In this document: piece by piece, positions 12,530 to 23,802 of the stretch
Layout: each line of letters starts with the position of its first letter
How positions within the stretch are numbered: the stretch's first letter is position 1
Notes under the pieces: generated by a model
What the model saw: the letters and a program-made list of their open reading frames with translations, nothing else
Databases searched by the model: none
What the model was told of the DNA's origin: nothing
Made by a program: the position numbers and the translations under genes
Source: Rhizopus arrhizus
Lineage: Eukaryota > Mucoromycota > Mucoromycetes > Mucorales > Rhizopodaceae
Assembly (NCBI GenBank): GCA_024220505.1
Contig: JAKZZE010000012.1
Span: 372,001 to 436,000, forward strand
Reading direction: 5' to 3'
DNA: 64,000 nucleotides

Positions 12530-12666
12530 TGATAAAATAAGTGTGTCTATCCAATCATTGCTAGCTAGCAATAAGGGTATATTTTGTTATCAAAGCAAAT
12601 AGAATTCTTAAATATATAGGGTATAATTTTACTTTTGCATTTATTTTTCTCTCTTGCTCGTTATCA
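12530..12666 (+). promoter_or_regulatory. cluster of GATA-factor sites upstream of allantoinase
   Basis: Three TGATAA-type sites lie within 181 bp of the allantoinase ATG: TGATAA at 12530-12535, TTATCA at 12587-12592 and TTATCA at 12661-12666. Fungal purine/allantoin catabolic genes are classically controlled by GATA factors for nitrogen catabolite regulation (AreA/NIT2/Gln3 type). In such AT-rich DNA single hexamers are common, so the clustering in front of a nitrogen-scavenging gene is the evidence. Confidence 0.5.
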
Positions 12667-12710
12667 GAACCCGACCTTTTTTCCCCTTTTGTATTATTTA
12701 AACAGTACTA

Positions 12711-14224
12711 ATGAGCAACAGTTCACGTTACTTACTTGTCAAAGCACAAAACGCTATTCTCTCATTTAAGCATGACAAGGGCCCGGCCGAGGTACTGATA
12801 GATAGAGAAACTGGTAAAATAGTTGAGGTTGCTTTAGGGCATAAAATGTGTGAAGTACAAGAAAGTCAAGTAGAAATTATTCAGCTAGAGGAAGATCAAG
12901 TATTAATGCCAGGCTTAGTAGACGCACATGGTAAGAAAAAAGGAATCAAATGTAAAAAAAAAGCATTATTTATAAAAAAAAAAAAAAGTCCATTTAAACG
13001 AGCCAGGAAGAACCGAATGGGAAGGATTTGAAACAGGTACAAAAGCAGCAGCAGCAGGAGGCATTACTACGGTAGTAGATATGCCACTGAATGCCATTCC
13101 ACCTACAACAACTATCGACAATCTCCACATAAAACTCACTGCAGCCAAGAACCAGTGTCATGTTGATGTAGGATTTTGGGGAGGTGTGATCCCAGGCAAT
13201 GCCAATCAATTACCAGGACTGATTAAAGAAGGTGTTCGGGGGTTCAAGTGTTTCTTGATTGAAAGTGGCGTAGATGAATTTCCTTGTGTAAATGAAGAAC
13301 AAGTGAGAGCTGCGATGGACAAGCTGGCTAATACTTCAAGTGTTTTGCTTTTTCATGCTGAGATGGAAGGCTGTAACCATGATCATGCAAATCCTATTAA
13401 TCGCACCTATGCAAGCTATCTGCATTCTAGACCCCAGTCGCTTGAGACAAATGCGATTGATATGATTATTCGTGTGACAAAAGAATACGCTGACCAAGGG
13501 CGACCAGTGAACACACACATTGTTCACCTTTCTGCTGCCTCGGCCCTGCCTGCTATTCGTGCTGCAAAAGCTTCAGGCCTTCCTCTAACAGTAGAGACAT
13601 GTTATCATTATCTTAACTTTACATCAGAAACAATTGAAGACGGTGCGACACACTACAAATGTAGTCCACCTATTCGTGAGGCTGCTAATCGTGAATTGCT
13701 TTGGGAAGCCTTACTTGACGGCACAATTGATTATGTTGTAAGCGATCATTCACCTTGTACAGCTCAGCTCAAGAATCAGGATACAGGAGACTTTGGTACA
13801 GCTTGGGGAGGAATTGCTAGTGTTCAATTTGGTCTACCAGTGTTATGGACAGAGGGACGCAAGCGTGGTGTTACGTAAATAGGAACTTGTACTGATCATA
13901 TTCTCGTTAGTCTCACACTCTTTATTTAGACTTCAAAAAATAGTCAAATGGCTTAGTCATTCTCCTGCAAAAAGGATAAGAATGGATGATAAGAAAGGTG
14001 AAATTAGTGTAGGTCATGACGGCGATTTGGTTATTTGGAGACCAGATACTTACTTTGAAGTAAATGTGAATGATATTCATTTCAAAAATAAGCTGTCTCC
14101 ATATATTGGAAAATCTTTCTATGGTAAAGTGAGCAAGACTATCCTTAGAGGAAGGACAGTGTATGACTGCGAGGAAAAAAATCTGTTTTCTATATCTCCT
14201 ATTGGCAATGCTTTACTCCAATAG
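12711..14224 (+). CDS. DAL1: allantoinase (cyclic amidohydrolase)
   Basis: Three exons: 12711-12930, 12989-13874 and 13930-14224 (1401 nt, 466 aa). The enzyme hydrolyses allantoin to allantoate in purine breakdown. The binuclear metal site is visible: VDAHVHLNEPGR spanning the first junction (two His), Lys in GFKCFLIESG (carboxylated bridging Lys), His in LFHAEMEG, His in HIVHLSAAS, and Asp in VVSDHSPC. The DHSPC block and overall length are those of eukaryotic/bacterial allantoinase rather than dihydropyrimidinase. The last exon carries the usual GHDGDLVIW and the substrate-barrel C-terminus with YIGKSFYGKV. Upstream GATA sites suggest nitrogen regulation. The next gene on the same strand starts 101 bp later. 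Confidence 0.95.
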
Positions 14225-14325
14225 TAGATACAGATAATAAAGTACAATTTGTTTTTCCGCTCGCTTCTAAATTTTTATTGTGTTACTTTTTATCTATCTC
14301 TCTTTTTTTTTTTTTAAATCAGTCT

Positions 14326-15585
14326 ATGAGCACAATTCTAAGGTTAAATAAGAGGTATATCCTCTTACTAACCAGCTTTGTCGTTTTTATAATTACATGC
14401 TTTATACTCAACAAACGACACACACCTGCTACACCTGCACCACCACTACCAATCCGAGATTTACCTTCCTATTGGCCAACACCTATAGAGCAAGCTGTAT
14501 GCAAACCCAAGATATATGTTTATAAAGCGCCCGAAAGCATTCAAGTACCTGAGCAAATCCAAAAAGAAAAATGCCACGAATCAAACTATAACTCAGAAAT
14601 CATCTTGCACAATCAACTTACGGATCCAACCAGTCCCATCTATGAACACTACGTTACTGAAAATCCAGAAGAAGCTGATTTCTTTTTTATTCCATTTTTT
14701 GGTAGCTGCTATCTTTATAATTGCTGGTACGAAAACAAATGGAATTGGGATGAACGTTGTGAAGTAGATGCAAAATATGTTGATCCTTTGATGGACATGG
14801 TCATTCAAGAGTATCCTTACTGGAACAAGACAGGTGGTAGAAATCACATTATGATTCATCCAATGGACAAGACGTTCACCTACTACCAAAGCAATCCCCG
14901 TTTTCAACCAGCTATTTTTCTCAAGACTGTAGGGGATAAGCGAACCAAGTGGATGTCTCGACACCGTTACCACCGCGATATCGTGATTCCTTCTGCCACT
15001 CGCATGATCCATCACCTCCGTGCCAACCCTCTTGACTATCTGAATGCACAAGGTCAACCCAAGTCAGGCAAGCGCGATATATTTGCTCTCTTTCAAGGAT
15101 GTTGTCCTAAGGTTCAGCCAACAGATGAATACTCTAATGGCATTCGATCCCTCTTTTTCAATCACTTTGCTCACTATCCTGGCTATGAAATTGGTGAGTC
15201 TGTGGCTGACGAGGAATATTTACAGAAACTGAGTAGAGCTAAATATGGGCTCAGTCCCATGGGGTGGACATTGGATACTACTCGAATTTGGGAATTTATG
15301 GCCTTTGGCGTGGTGCCTGTTGTGATTGCAGATGGCATCATTGAGCCCTTTGAATTTGATGTTGATTGGGACAAGTTTATTGTACGAGTGAGACGAGATG
15401 AAGTGCATCGATTAGACGAGATATTGAAAAATATTGATGATAAAACGTACGAATACAAGCGAAAGAATCTATGGGAGTTTGGACGTCGTGTGGGACTTGA
15501 AATGGATGCTTGGCATTTTATTGTTCGTGAACTGTGTCGTATGGAAGGAATCAATAGTCCTGTTAATCTTGGATTAGGATATTAA
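14326..15585 (+). CDS. exostosin-family glycosyltransferase (GT47-like), type II membrane protein
   Basis: Single exon, 419 aa. The start is the ATG at 14326, directly after a T-rich leader. Residues 11-29 form a signal anchor (ILLLTSFVVFIITCFIL), then a Pro/Thr-rich stem (PATPAPPLPIRD), then an exostosin-type catalytic domain. Visible blocks: KIYVYKAPESI, EEADFFFIPFF (family hallmark), GGRNHIMIHPMD, RHRYHRDIVIPS, RDIFALFQGCC, and the C-terminal donor-binding block KYGLSPMGWTLDTTRIWEFM followed by GVVPVVIADGIIEPFE. Such proteins act in the Golgi. Mucoromycete cell walls contain glucuronic-acid polymers, so a role in wall or glycan synthesis is plausible but not shown. It converges on the bS21m gene, 137 bp away. 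Confidence 0.88.
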   Translation: MSTILRLNKRYILLLTSFVVFIITCFILNKRHTPATPAPPLPIRDLPSYWPTPIEQAVCKPKIYVYKAPESIQVPEQIQKEKCHESNYNSEIILHNQLTDPTSPIYEHYVTENPEEADFFFIPFFGSCYLYNCWYENKWNWDERCEVDAKYVDPLMDMVIQEYPYWNKTGGRNHIMIHPMDKTFTYYQSNPRFQPAIFLKTVGDKRTKWMSRHRYHRDIVIPSATRMIHHLRANPLDYLNAQGQPKSGKRDIFALFQGCCPKVQPTDEYSNGIRSLFFNHFAHYPGYEIGESVADEEYLQKLSRAKYGLSPMGWTLDTTRIWEFMAFGVVPVVIADGIIEPFEFDVDWDKFIVRVRRDEVHRLDEILKNIDDKTYEYKRKNLWEFGRRVGLEMDAWHFIVRELCRMEGINSPVNLGLGY

Positions 15586-15722
15586 GATACACACACTTAA
15601 AAGTATAGCCAAATTACAAACATATAGAAAATAGTACTCTTTATTATATAAATATACACACACATTAATAACATTACATTCCTCTATATGATTAAACATA
15701 ATTAGATTAAAAAAGCTGCTTG

Positions 15723-16151
15723 TCATAACCTTTCTTTTTTTATATACCTTTGTTTCATTTGCATGATAAGAGCAACCTTTTTACTAATCATTGCACCAAA
15801 TAACTTTCTATTGCGTTCAATGTTCTTTCTTCTTCTTGCCACGTTGGGCTTCTCATAACGAACATTAGCACGCAACTCTTTACGTACTTTATTTTGTGCC
15901 AAGATACTTCCCAAGCGACGATAGGCAACATTAGGGTTTTGTACATTGCCAATAGATCGACCAATGTAAGGGTCGAGAGAGGTAGAAAGCTCTTTGGCTT
16001 GAAGTAAGCTAGAACCAACTACAGAGGGCATAACAGGTGCTTCTTCTGTTGGTGTATTTTGTTTAAGAACATTATTTGTTGATAATTGTCTAACCCATTG
16101 CATAGGTTTCAAGGCTGCTTTAGGAAAATTAAACAATCGAAGTGCTGACAT
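15723..16151 (-). CDS. MRP21: mitochondrial small-subunit ribosomal protein bS21m
   Basis: Single exon, 142 aa. The N-terminus (MSALRLFNFPKAALKPMQWVRQLS) is a likely mitochondrial targeting sequence. The C-terminal half carries the S21 signature: GRSIGNVQNPNVAYRRLGSIL, then RANVRYEKPNVARRRKNIER. It serves in the mitoribosome small subunit. A G10 homopolymer lies about 40 bp upstream of the start. It is divergent from the RPEL gene. Confidence 0.88.
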   Translation of the reverse strand: MSALRLFNFPKAALKPMQWVRQLSTNNVLKQNTPTEEAPVMPSVVGSSLLQAKELSTSLDPYIGRSIGNVQNPNVAYRRLGSILAQNKVRKELRANVRYEKPNVARRRKNIERNRKLFGAMISKKVALIMQMKQRYIKKERL

Positions 16152-16576
16152 GGTGAAGCAAGTATTAAAAAATTAAAAAAAAAAAATGAAAGGGGGGGGG
16201 GAAGGATGGAAGAAAAAGGAGTCACATAGATTTCACAGTCCGTTCAAAGTTACTTTATATTAAAAAGGGTAAATGCACACAAGCATACAAATAGAGCATG
16301 AATGTGCATAAAAAAAAAGCCTTATTGTTTTACTGATTTTATTTTCTTACTAAAAGACGGTTTGTTAATACACAGTTGATAAGAACTCAATTGTCTTGAA
16401 TCAACTAGAATGTGGGTTGATGTCGAAAATAGTAAAGTTGTGAAACCCAAGTTGAATAAAAAAAAAAATCAATGAACACATGATCCAGTGCATAAATAAA
16501 CACGACTTTCATTTTTCACCCTTTTTTTCTTTTTTTTTTTTTCTTTTTTCTTTTTTTTTTTTATTTATTCAACAAA
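16152..16576. other. divergent intergenic region
   Basis: A 425-bp region between the bS21m (-) and RPEL (+) genes. It contains a G10 run at about 16192 and a long T-rich tract (16520-16565) that is probably the RPEL leader. No other feature seen. Confidence 0.45.
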
Positions 16577-17119
16577 ATGAGTAAGTTTTGACGAGAGAGT
16601 CAATTTTTATTACTAACATAGACAGATGTAGCTGTACCTGAGAACCCTGCCAAAGTACTTGAAGCCCAGTTAGCTCAAAGACCCGATGTGCAAGACTTGG
16701 TTGATAGAAATATTATTAAAGATCCCAAGGTGGCACCTGCTATTCAACAACAAAGAGAGGAGTTGGAAAGACGCAAGATTGAAGACACTCTTAGACACAA
16801 GATCGATCATCGTCCTACACCTGAAGAACTTGTTGAGCACAACATTTTGAAAGGTAATAAAATAATTATTTATTATTCATTTATGTGTACACATGTAAAT
16901 ACTCTATAAAGGTGACCCTACTGAAGTTGCACCTGCTCTTCAAAAGAATAAATTTGAACTTGAAAGAAGCATATTACATGATAACCTTGAACATAAACTT
17001 CATGAAAGACCAGAACCTTCAAAGTTGGTTGAACAAGGCATCTTATCAGGTACGTTGATATTATATAAATCACGTACAAAAACTTATAATTTGTTATAGA
17101 GGAAGAAATTCCTAAATAA
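16577..17119 (+). CDS. small triple-RPEL-motif protein
   Basis: Four exons: 16577-16580, 16626-16853, 16912-17049 and 17100-17119 (390 nt, 129 aa). The first coding exon is only ATGA. The frame and acceptor fit only if the intron ends at the CAG at 16623-16625, which gives a start of MNVAVPENPAK. Three RPEL-type motifs are visible: RPDVQDLVDRNIIK, RPTPEELVEHNILKG and RPEPSKLVEQGILS, spaced about 45 residues apart and joined by charged helices. In animals RPEL motifs bind monomeric G-actin (MRTF, Phactr). Here the protein is almost nothing but motifs, so an actin-monomer or cytoskeletal role is inferred. Intron phases are consistent throughout. Confidence 0.83.
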
Positions 17120-17432
17120 AGAATAAGCATGTTTATTGGGTAAATAATAAATACTCCCTCTACCCTCCCTTGCAATTCGTTTCATCTGCTTTGATTTTTT
17201 TGCATGACAAACATTTGACTGTCTATGAAAATTCGTCTCAGAGATTTGTGCTCAAAAAAGGAGAAGGGTAATATTTGTGTAAAGCATTTGATCTCAGATA
17301 AATAAGCATGTTACATCAAGTCCTCTATCCATTTTAAAGTGGAGTACAAAAATACCTTTTTTTTTTAATAACAAAGTTTTATGTCGTAAAAAAAATATAT
17401 ATACACAGCGTTATTCTTCAAATTCATTTCAT
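17120..17432. other. convergent 3' spacer
   Basis: A 313-bp stretch between the ends of the RPEL gene and galactokinase. AT-rich, with no gene seen. Confidence 0.5.
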
Positions 17433-19010
17433 TTAAAAACCAGTAAAAACAGCAGCACCAGAACAAGGTTTGGTTGCAATGATAGCAGCCTCCAGCTCTT
17501 CTTCAGAGAGGTTGGGATAAACCTTGCGATAAAATTCATTCTTGAGTGCCAAGATCAAATGGGGCACATTATCCTCTGTAGTCAAATGAACCGTACTTCC
17601 TCCCCAACCAGCACCACTCAATCTTGATCCAAGTGATCCATTCTTGCGAGCAATCTCACATACTTCTTCAATTTCAGGACAGGAGCACATGAAATCTTCA
17701 GAACAAGACTTTTGCGAGGCGTTCATAAGATCACCCAGTGCCTTCAAAGTTGTTTCATCATGGCTCTCTTTACAAATCGCACCAAATTCAGTAACACGAG
17801 AGGCTTCGGTCAAGACGTGCTTTGTACGGTGCACAAGACGGTAATAGTCTGTCTCTACTCGGAAACGAGACATGTATTTTTCTTGTACTTGTTCCAATGT
17901 CAAACCGAGGATCTTGGATACCTCTTCAAGAGTATATCCATTCCCATTAGTCGAATCTTGAGGAAAGAGCTCGAGAGCCTTTGTGAGAAGGACAGAAAAC
18001 TTTTCTTTTTCGGTCAAAGAGGAGGGTTCCTTAAAATACAGGTCATAGACTTCTTTGAGCGTTTCAGCTTCAGGCAAACCAAGCGCTTTGGCAAGAAAAG
18101 ATGCAGCCATACGGGTCTCTACCACACGAAGGTTGTAGTTACGAGGAGCAGTGACAAACTTATCAGCTGTGACGAGCGTATTGGCGATGATAAAGGCCAA
18201 GTTGGGGCTGGTCTTGGGTAAAGGAATGGATGAGGTCGTCAATCTGGGCACAAACTCAACATGAAGAGCGAAATCCTTTTCAGACAAAACAGAAGCACTT
18301 TGATCCATACCGCCAGAGTTGACACCTACATTACGTTCGGCAACAATCGCAATCTCGGTCAATTCGGTCTTGGAGATACTCAACTTGTTGGCTGTTACTA
18401 CAGCAAGAGCTGAAGCACAGACAAAGGCAGCTGAAGAAGAAAGTCCACCGCCAGCAGGAACTGTACCATCAACAAGCAAGTAAAGACCTTTGGGCTTGTC
18501 CAATTGGAATTTTTCGAGCATTCCCTGTAAATAACGTGAGTTTGCATACCCTCCTTTTTAAAAAAAACAAATACCTTATAACCACACTTGAAATAGTTGG
18601 ACCACTCCAACTTGGTAGAATCGATCGTAATAACCTTTTCTTTGCCTTCATAATCAAACTCTCTAGCAGGATATTTTTTGTCATTCACGTTCGCAATACG
18701 AACTTTTGTATCTTCTTCTGTGACAGCACCAGCAATGACTACATCACGTTCAATAGCCATCGGAAGAACACCAAAACCACAGTAGTCGATATGTTCACCA
18801 ATCAGATTCACACGGCCAGGTGATCGAACGATAAATTCAGGTTTGCGACCATGAACTCTTTCGAATTCTTCAACCAAGTGTTTATATCTTTTACTATTCA
18901 TCAGAGTTAGTAACACCCCATTTTTTTTAGATGTAAAAGTACCTTTGCTTTGGGACAGCATTAGGATCATAAATGCTATCAAGTGTTTTAAAAGAAGGTA
19001 CAGAAGACAT
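17433..19010 (-). CDS. GAL1: galactokinase
   Basis: Three exons in transcript order: 19010-18943, 18893-18575 and 18524-17433 (1479 nt, 492 aa). GHMP kinase that phosphorylates galactose at C1, the entry step of the Leloir pathway. Visible motifs: the galactokinase signature [20 protein letters not shown] (motif 1), [20 protein letters not shown] (ATP-binding motif 2), [12 protein letters not shown] with the catalytic Asp, and [16 protein letters not shown] (motif 3). Length matches eukaryotic galactokinases of the GALK2/Gal1 size class. No galactose-cluster neighbour is present in this window. About 2 kb of non-coding DNA lies upstream. Confidence 0.97.
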
Positions 19011-21053
19011 ACTTTTTTTTTTTTATAAAAAAAGAATAATAATTTAGGAAGAATCCAAAGAAAAAAAAAAGGTTTAAATAGCCAAATGAACCTGACTATA
19101 AAAGTAAAGATTTAGGCGGGATGTGACTTTGTTGCTTATATAAACATTTTAATTTCCTTTTTTGGTAACTTTCTTTTTTTTATTCAATGCAGGTAAAAGT
19201 CGGGAATTTGTTTAGATATTCAGTAGTGTGGACCGGGTTCACTTGAAAAATGACTTGAATCATTCGTTATTTTTTATTGATTGAATGCCAATAAATAATA
19301 ATAACACGCGTTTCCTTTATTCTTTTAGATGAAGTTTAGAATGAAATAAGAATTTACTTGTAGAATCTTCTTGTGTTTCATGTGAATCCGGTCCATCTAA
19401 AATTAAATCATCTCAGAGTAATCTAATACGACTACTAAAAAGTCTGTAGTAGTGAGCAAAAGGTTGACTGATGATTGATCCAACCAAATGTTACTCCTAA
19501 ATCTTATAATAACTAAGCTCAATGATTCACACATAAGTCGAATAAGCGACGCAAGGCTGACAGTAAAAAAAAAAAAGCATGGATTGTAAATTTATGGCAA
19601 TAGTATAGTATGTACCGATTAGAAAAAGCATAGGCAAGTCTTGAAACGTCAAACTGGAATTGGGCTCTTTAAATTTGACAAGTATCTTCAAACGCTAGTG
19701 TTTATAATTCTCATTTTTGAATGCATATAAAGAGCACACTGTATTCTGTTTCAGACGGTTTGCATGACAAGTTGTTTTCTTTATGAGCTGGGATTATTTT
19801 GTACAACCAGTTTAACTAGTAGAAAAATCTATCACTCTTTCTAAAGCCATGATGAGCAAGACCATGCATGAAGGGCCTTTCAGCCAAAGTCATCTATAAT
19901 TTGTAAATCTGTTTTGAAACCGAGCATTGTCTTTGATCAGCAACTCTTGATTGCTATCGATCGATATCCTTATGATTCACAGACTCAATGAATCGACAAA
20001 AGTTCAGGATGAATGATCAGAGGAGTCTTCAGGATTCAAATTGTTGGACCGAAAAGAGGATATGTAAGATTTCGTTTAAAAGTGTCGATTTGAATTATTT
20101 AAAGAATAGTTGATGAGCCTGTTGTTGAATTGGAAACGGTTCAAAATAATAATTAAGGTTGCTGTTTCGTAAAGAAGCTTTCCAATTTTAAGAATTTCAA
20201 TGTAAATCTTCCTCACATGCATATTTGAATTGAATAAACAGACTGGTCTCTGATAACCTCGCTAGATCACTATCATCCATTGATTCATGCCAAGAGCACA
20301 GTGCACTAAACATGGAGAAGAGTGTAAAATACATCTGATGTTACCATAGAAAATGCACTGGATGAATAGGATAAAAATGATGAAAGAAATATGAAATGAA
20401 GACAAGGATGAATATCTTGTACAAGAGTTCTAGCTAAACAGAGTTTATAATCTACTGAATGTTATACAAAGTTATGTTGACATGGACAACAGCAGGCTGA
20501 GAATACGAATCTTGTTTGCTTTTATTTGAATAAATTCATGTCTTTATCTATAATAGAAATCAAAGAATGTATAGGTTGTAAACAATCAGGCTTTATAAAA
20601 TAACTCTATTCGGTTCAATTTGTCTTTTTCCTATATTTTTGTGACATAAACTATACAAAAAGGAGTATACATCACTGTTTGTTGACAAAAGCAAACAAAT
20701 GGGCGATCAGTGCATTGTTTGTCGATGAAAGGGCTCTCTATAACCTTCCTGTTCTCCTCCATCTATACTTTTATCTCATTGTACTATAAAGCTCTCAAGT
20801 GTTTTGTCTTACTTTGATAGGCTAGATGTTGAGTGTTCTTTTGTAACTGATTCATATAAAAAAGGATCAAGGCCTTTACATACAGAATACGTATTGTGTT
20901 TTTGAATTGGTGATGTTACCTTTATGCTTGATGATTACGCTCATTCAGATGTTTCATAAAAGTTGAAGCCTATAAATCCCCAATTTCAAGATTATTTTTT
21001 TTTTCTAAATAGAACCATTTGCTGTCAAATTATCGGGCGTTATATGATTGTCC
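19011..21053. other. 2-kb gene-free region upstream of galactokinase
   Basis: No long open frame and no recognisable RNA gene. Simple AT-rich DNA with short A and T runs. It may contain the galactokinase promoter. I could not recognise a defined operator. Confidence 0.45.
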
Positions 21054-21257
21054 ATGCCAGGGTCCAAAAAGTTTACTTTTTCTTTATTAGGACAAGCAAG
21101 TAATACCCCAGTTACACATGATCACCACAACAGATCGGAAAAGCACTGTGATGAAGAGAAACAGATAATAAAATTTGAAGAGATGACAGATCTAAAAAGG
21201 ATAAGGCCTTGTGATTCTATGGATTATTATAATGACTTGTACAGTGGTCATGTATAG
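21054..21257 (+). CDS. small hypothetical protein
   Basis: 68 codons from ATG at 21054 (MPGSKKFTFSLLGQASNTPV...). Hydrophilic, charged, no signal peptide, no recognised domain. Composition is more coding-like than its surroundings. It could be an independent small gene, an unrecognised exon or chance. Confidence 0.3.
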   Translation: MPGSKKFTFSLLGQASNTPVTHDHHNRSEKHCDEEKQIIKFEEMTDLKRIRPCDSMDYYNDLYSGHV

Positions 21258-21583
21258 TTTGCTCTAAAGAATAAGAAAAGAATAAAAGACGGCTGTTTTA
21301 CGATGTTTAGAGTACAATAAAAAGGTATTCACTGACATATTTAATGATCCGTCATGTGACACTGTGTACCTGATTGAAATGCGTTTATTGAAATAAAGGT
21401 AGCAAAGATAGCAACCAGTCTGTTGATAAGAAAGAACGCTTTTCTATATCATTCCTTTGCATAAACTTGTATTTCAGTTGATTTGAAACTATCACCCTGG
21501 TTCCATGGCTGAGCGTAAATTATATGAAATATGGGGGAGAATAAAACCTTTTCCGTTGCTATTCACACACTCACTCTCACTCT

Positions 21584-21614
<31 letters not shown>

Positions 21615-21736
21615 CCATCTTCTTCTTTTTCTTTGCTGTTTATATCTTTCCTTCCTTAAAAAAAAATAGGTTCATTATTTTATTTTATTTCTGAGTAGAC
21701 TGTTGACTGACATGTTTATTTTTCATTTTAGTGTAC
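21258..21736. other. leader region of the bZIP gene
   Basis: Contains a 29-nt T run at 21587-21615 and a second pyrimidine tract. The TTTTAG at about 21726-21731, just before the ATG, could be the acceptor of a 5'-UTR intron. Confidence 0.4.
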
Positions 21737-22543
21737 ATGAATCACATCAATCATCATGAAAATAATAACAATATTCCAGCTTGGAAAGTATTACAAGGTA
21801 TTTTACTCTTTTGTCTTATTTGATAAAGGCTGAATAATATATTAGAGCGTAGACAAGATCCCTTTCACTTTATGATTTCTCGACCACAACCACCAGGCTC
21901 AACCACACCTCCACTTCCGGAAGTGGATCTCGCCCGAAAGAACTCACGGGTTGTGATTCCTTCGAAAAGAGCAGCACAAAATCGAGCAGCTCAAAAGGCA
22001 TTTCGTCAAAGAAGAGATCAATATATAAAAGAATTAGAGACAAAGGCTAATGAAGTTAAAGAAACACAATTAGAATTAAATCAACTAAGGCAAGAGAATA
22101 GTCAACTACGTGAAAGAGTATCTGAATTAGAACGTCAAATTGTAGTACTAACAGGTGGTCAAGAGAAACAAGAGCAATCACTGTCGATACCAACTATAAC
22201 AAGTGAACAAGAAACAACCCCAAAGGACCTTTCAACTGGTTTTCAAAATGATGAAAATGAACCATTGGCAAATAATCACAGTATCGCCGTACAAAACTAT
22301 CCTAATTTCGCACCACCCATGGTCAACATTGGATTCTGGCAGGGCGATAATCATAATGCAGTAGATTTTGAATTTGCGTTTGATCCATTTTTGGATAATG
22401 AATTTGGATTGACAAATAATGAGTTTATGCCAAGTGAAGATAATGAACAAGTATTGGATGATTTATTTGCTGTATTACAGACCAGACAAAGACCTCAAAT
22501 ACCAACAGTTCCTTCAAGTTTAGATGAAATGGACAATAATTAA
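21737..22543 (+). CDS. bZIP transcription factor, AP-1/Pap1 class
   Basis: Two exons: 21737-21797 and 21846-22543 (759 nt, 252 aa). After an N-terminal 55 residues comes a basic region, SKRAAQNRAAQKAFRQRRDQ, containing NxxAQxxFR, the DNA-contact signature of the fungal AP-1/Pap1 class. A leucine zipper follows (about residues 80-125: LELNQLRQENSQLRERVSEL). The C-terminal half is acidic and Asn-rich (likely activation domain: FEFAFDPFLDNEFGL), ending without the Cys-rich redox domain of Yap1/Pap1. It is therefore a Pap1-class basic region in a short protein, and a role in stress response is not certain. Confidence 0.9.
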
Positions 22544-23802
22544 ATATCAATTTGTAAATTACGTACCTCCTCCCACACACACACACACTTGGAGTCTCTT
22601 TTATATATTCATTTTATATCCCATCTATTTATTGTACAGTAAAAGAAAGGCAGTGGGTCAAGGCTAAAGATGATTTAAATAGACTCTAGGATGATACGGC
22701 ATGAAAGTAGTTTGAGCATTCTTACATACAGTCTGCTTTAATGATTAATAAACATTTTTACAGCATTTTACTTGCCCCCAAAAAAACAAAACCGAGTGAG
22801 CATCTATTTTTTTTTTTTTGTGAATTGACGGTCGATTTTAGAAAGGACTTTGCTGCAGTACAGAAAGAAAGATGACATCGTTATGCGTGTTGTCTATTGG
22901 GTGTTTGATAAAGAAATGTTTGTGTTTATGGTTGATAAGAAAGGTCTTACAGAAAATGTCCACTGGGTCCAATCAGGGCTCAATTCATATAAAATACAAT
23001 CATTGTGTGAAAAAAAAAGCAAATGATCAAGTGAACAGAAACATTGGTCGCGATCTCAACGCACAAAGAGAGAGAATGATCGTGCTGGGTTGATATAAAA
23101 GTCCTTTTGTTGTTGTTGTTGCGTGAAAGAGGGGATTCTGTTGGATGCCAAGTGACTCTTGATGTACTGTCATGAACAGTAAAAGAAGTGTAACTGTTTG
23201 TTTTGATTCAATGCATCTCCAACCCAAGTCAATCTTCACTCAACAAATCATGAATTAAAAATTGAAGGTGACAGTGGATTGGATAGATCAGACAAGAAAC
23301 ATAAAACGATTAAAAGATAAACTGCATGATTTAAGGGTGTATCATGGCCTCCACAAGATGATTAAACTGGATTTAAAAAGCGGAGACACAAATCGATTTA
23401 TTTCCACACTTTGCATTAATGCGATTCTTTTTTTTACTGTATTTTTCCGAACCTTTCAGAGTCAAGGATGGCGCCACTGACTCTATAAAAGCCGTCATGA
23501 AATGTTGACTGTTTGTTTATGAAGCTTTCTATTGTTCTTATTGACTGTAGGCTAACATCATCACTTGATTGAAAGATTTTAATAGTTACCTTATAGTGCA
23601 TACTGCATTCAATTGACTAAAATAGATTCAAAACCCGTTTGATGGGGGGGGATAGTTTTCTATGCCACTTTGTCGGTGTTATTCTTATTTCAGCCATACA
23701 AAAGAGTTTAGCTAGATTTTTTTTTTTTATTTATCAAAAATAAATATTTTATATTTTTTTTTTCTCTCTCTTTTTCTTTTTTTTTTTTGTATAAAAATAA
23801 TT
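22544..23802. other. intergenic between two bZIP genes
   Basis: 1.26 kb of AT-rich sequence with a CA-rich patch at about 22570. Short open frames on both strands carry no recognised domain. T-rich tracts near 23720-23790 are probably leader of the next gene. Confidence 0.45.

Noticed and set aside
17712..18221. Open frame on the + strand inside galactokinase
   Set aside because: Antisense shadow of a certain gene; no recognisable protein.
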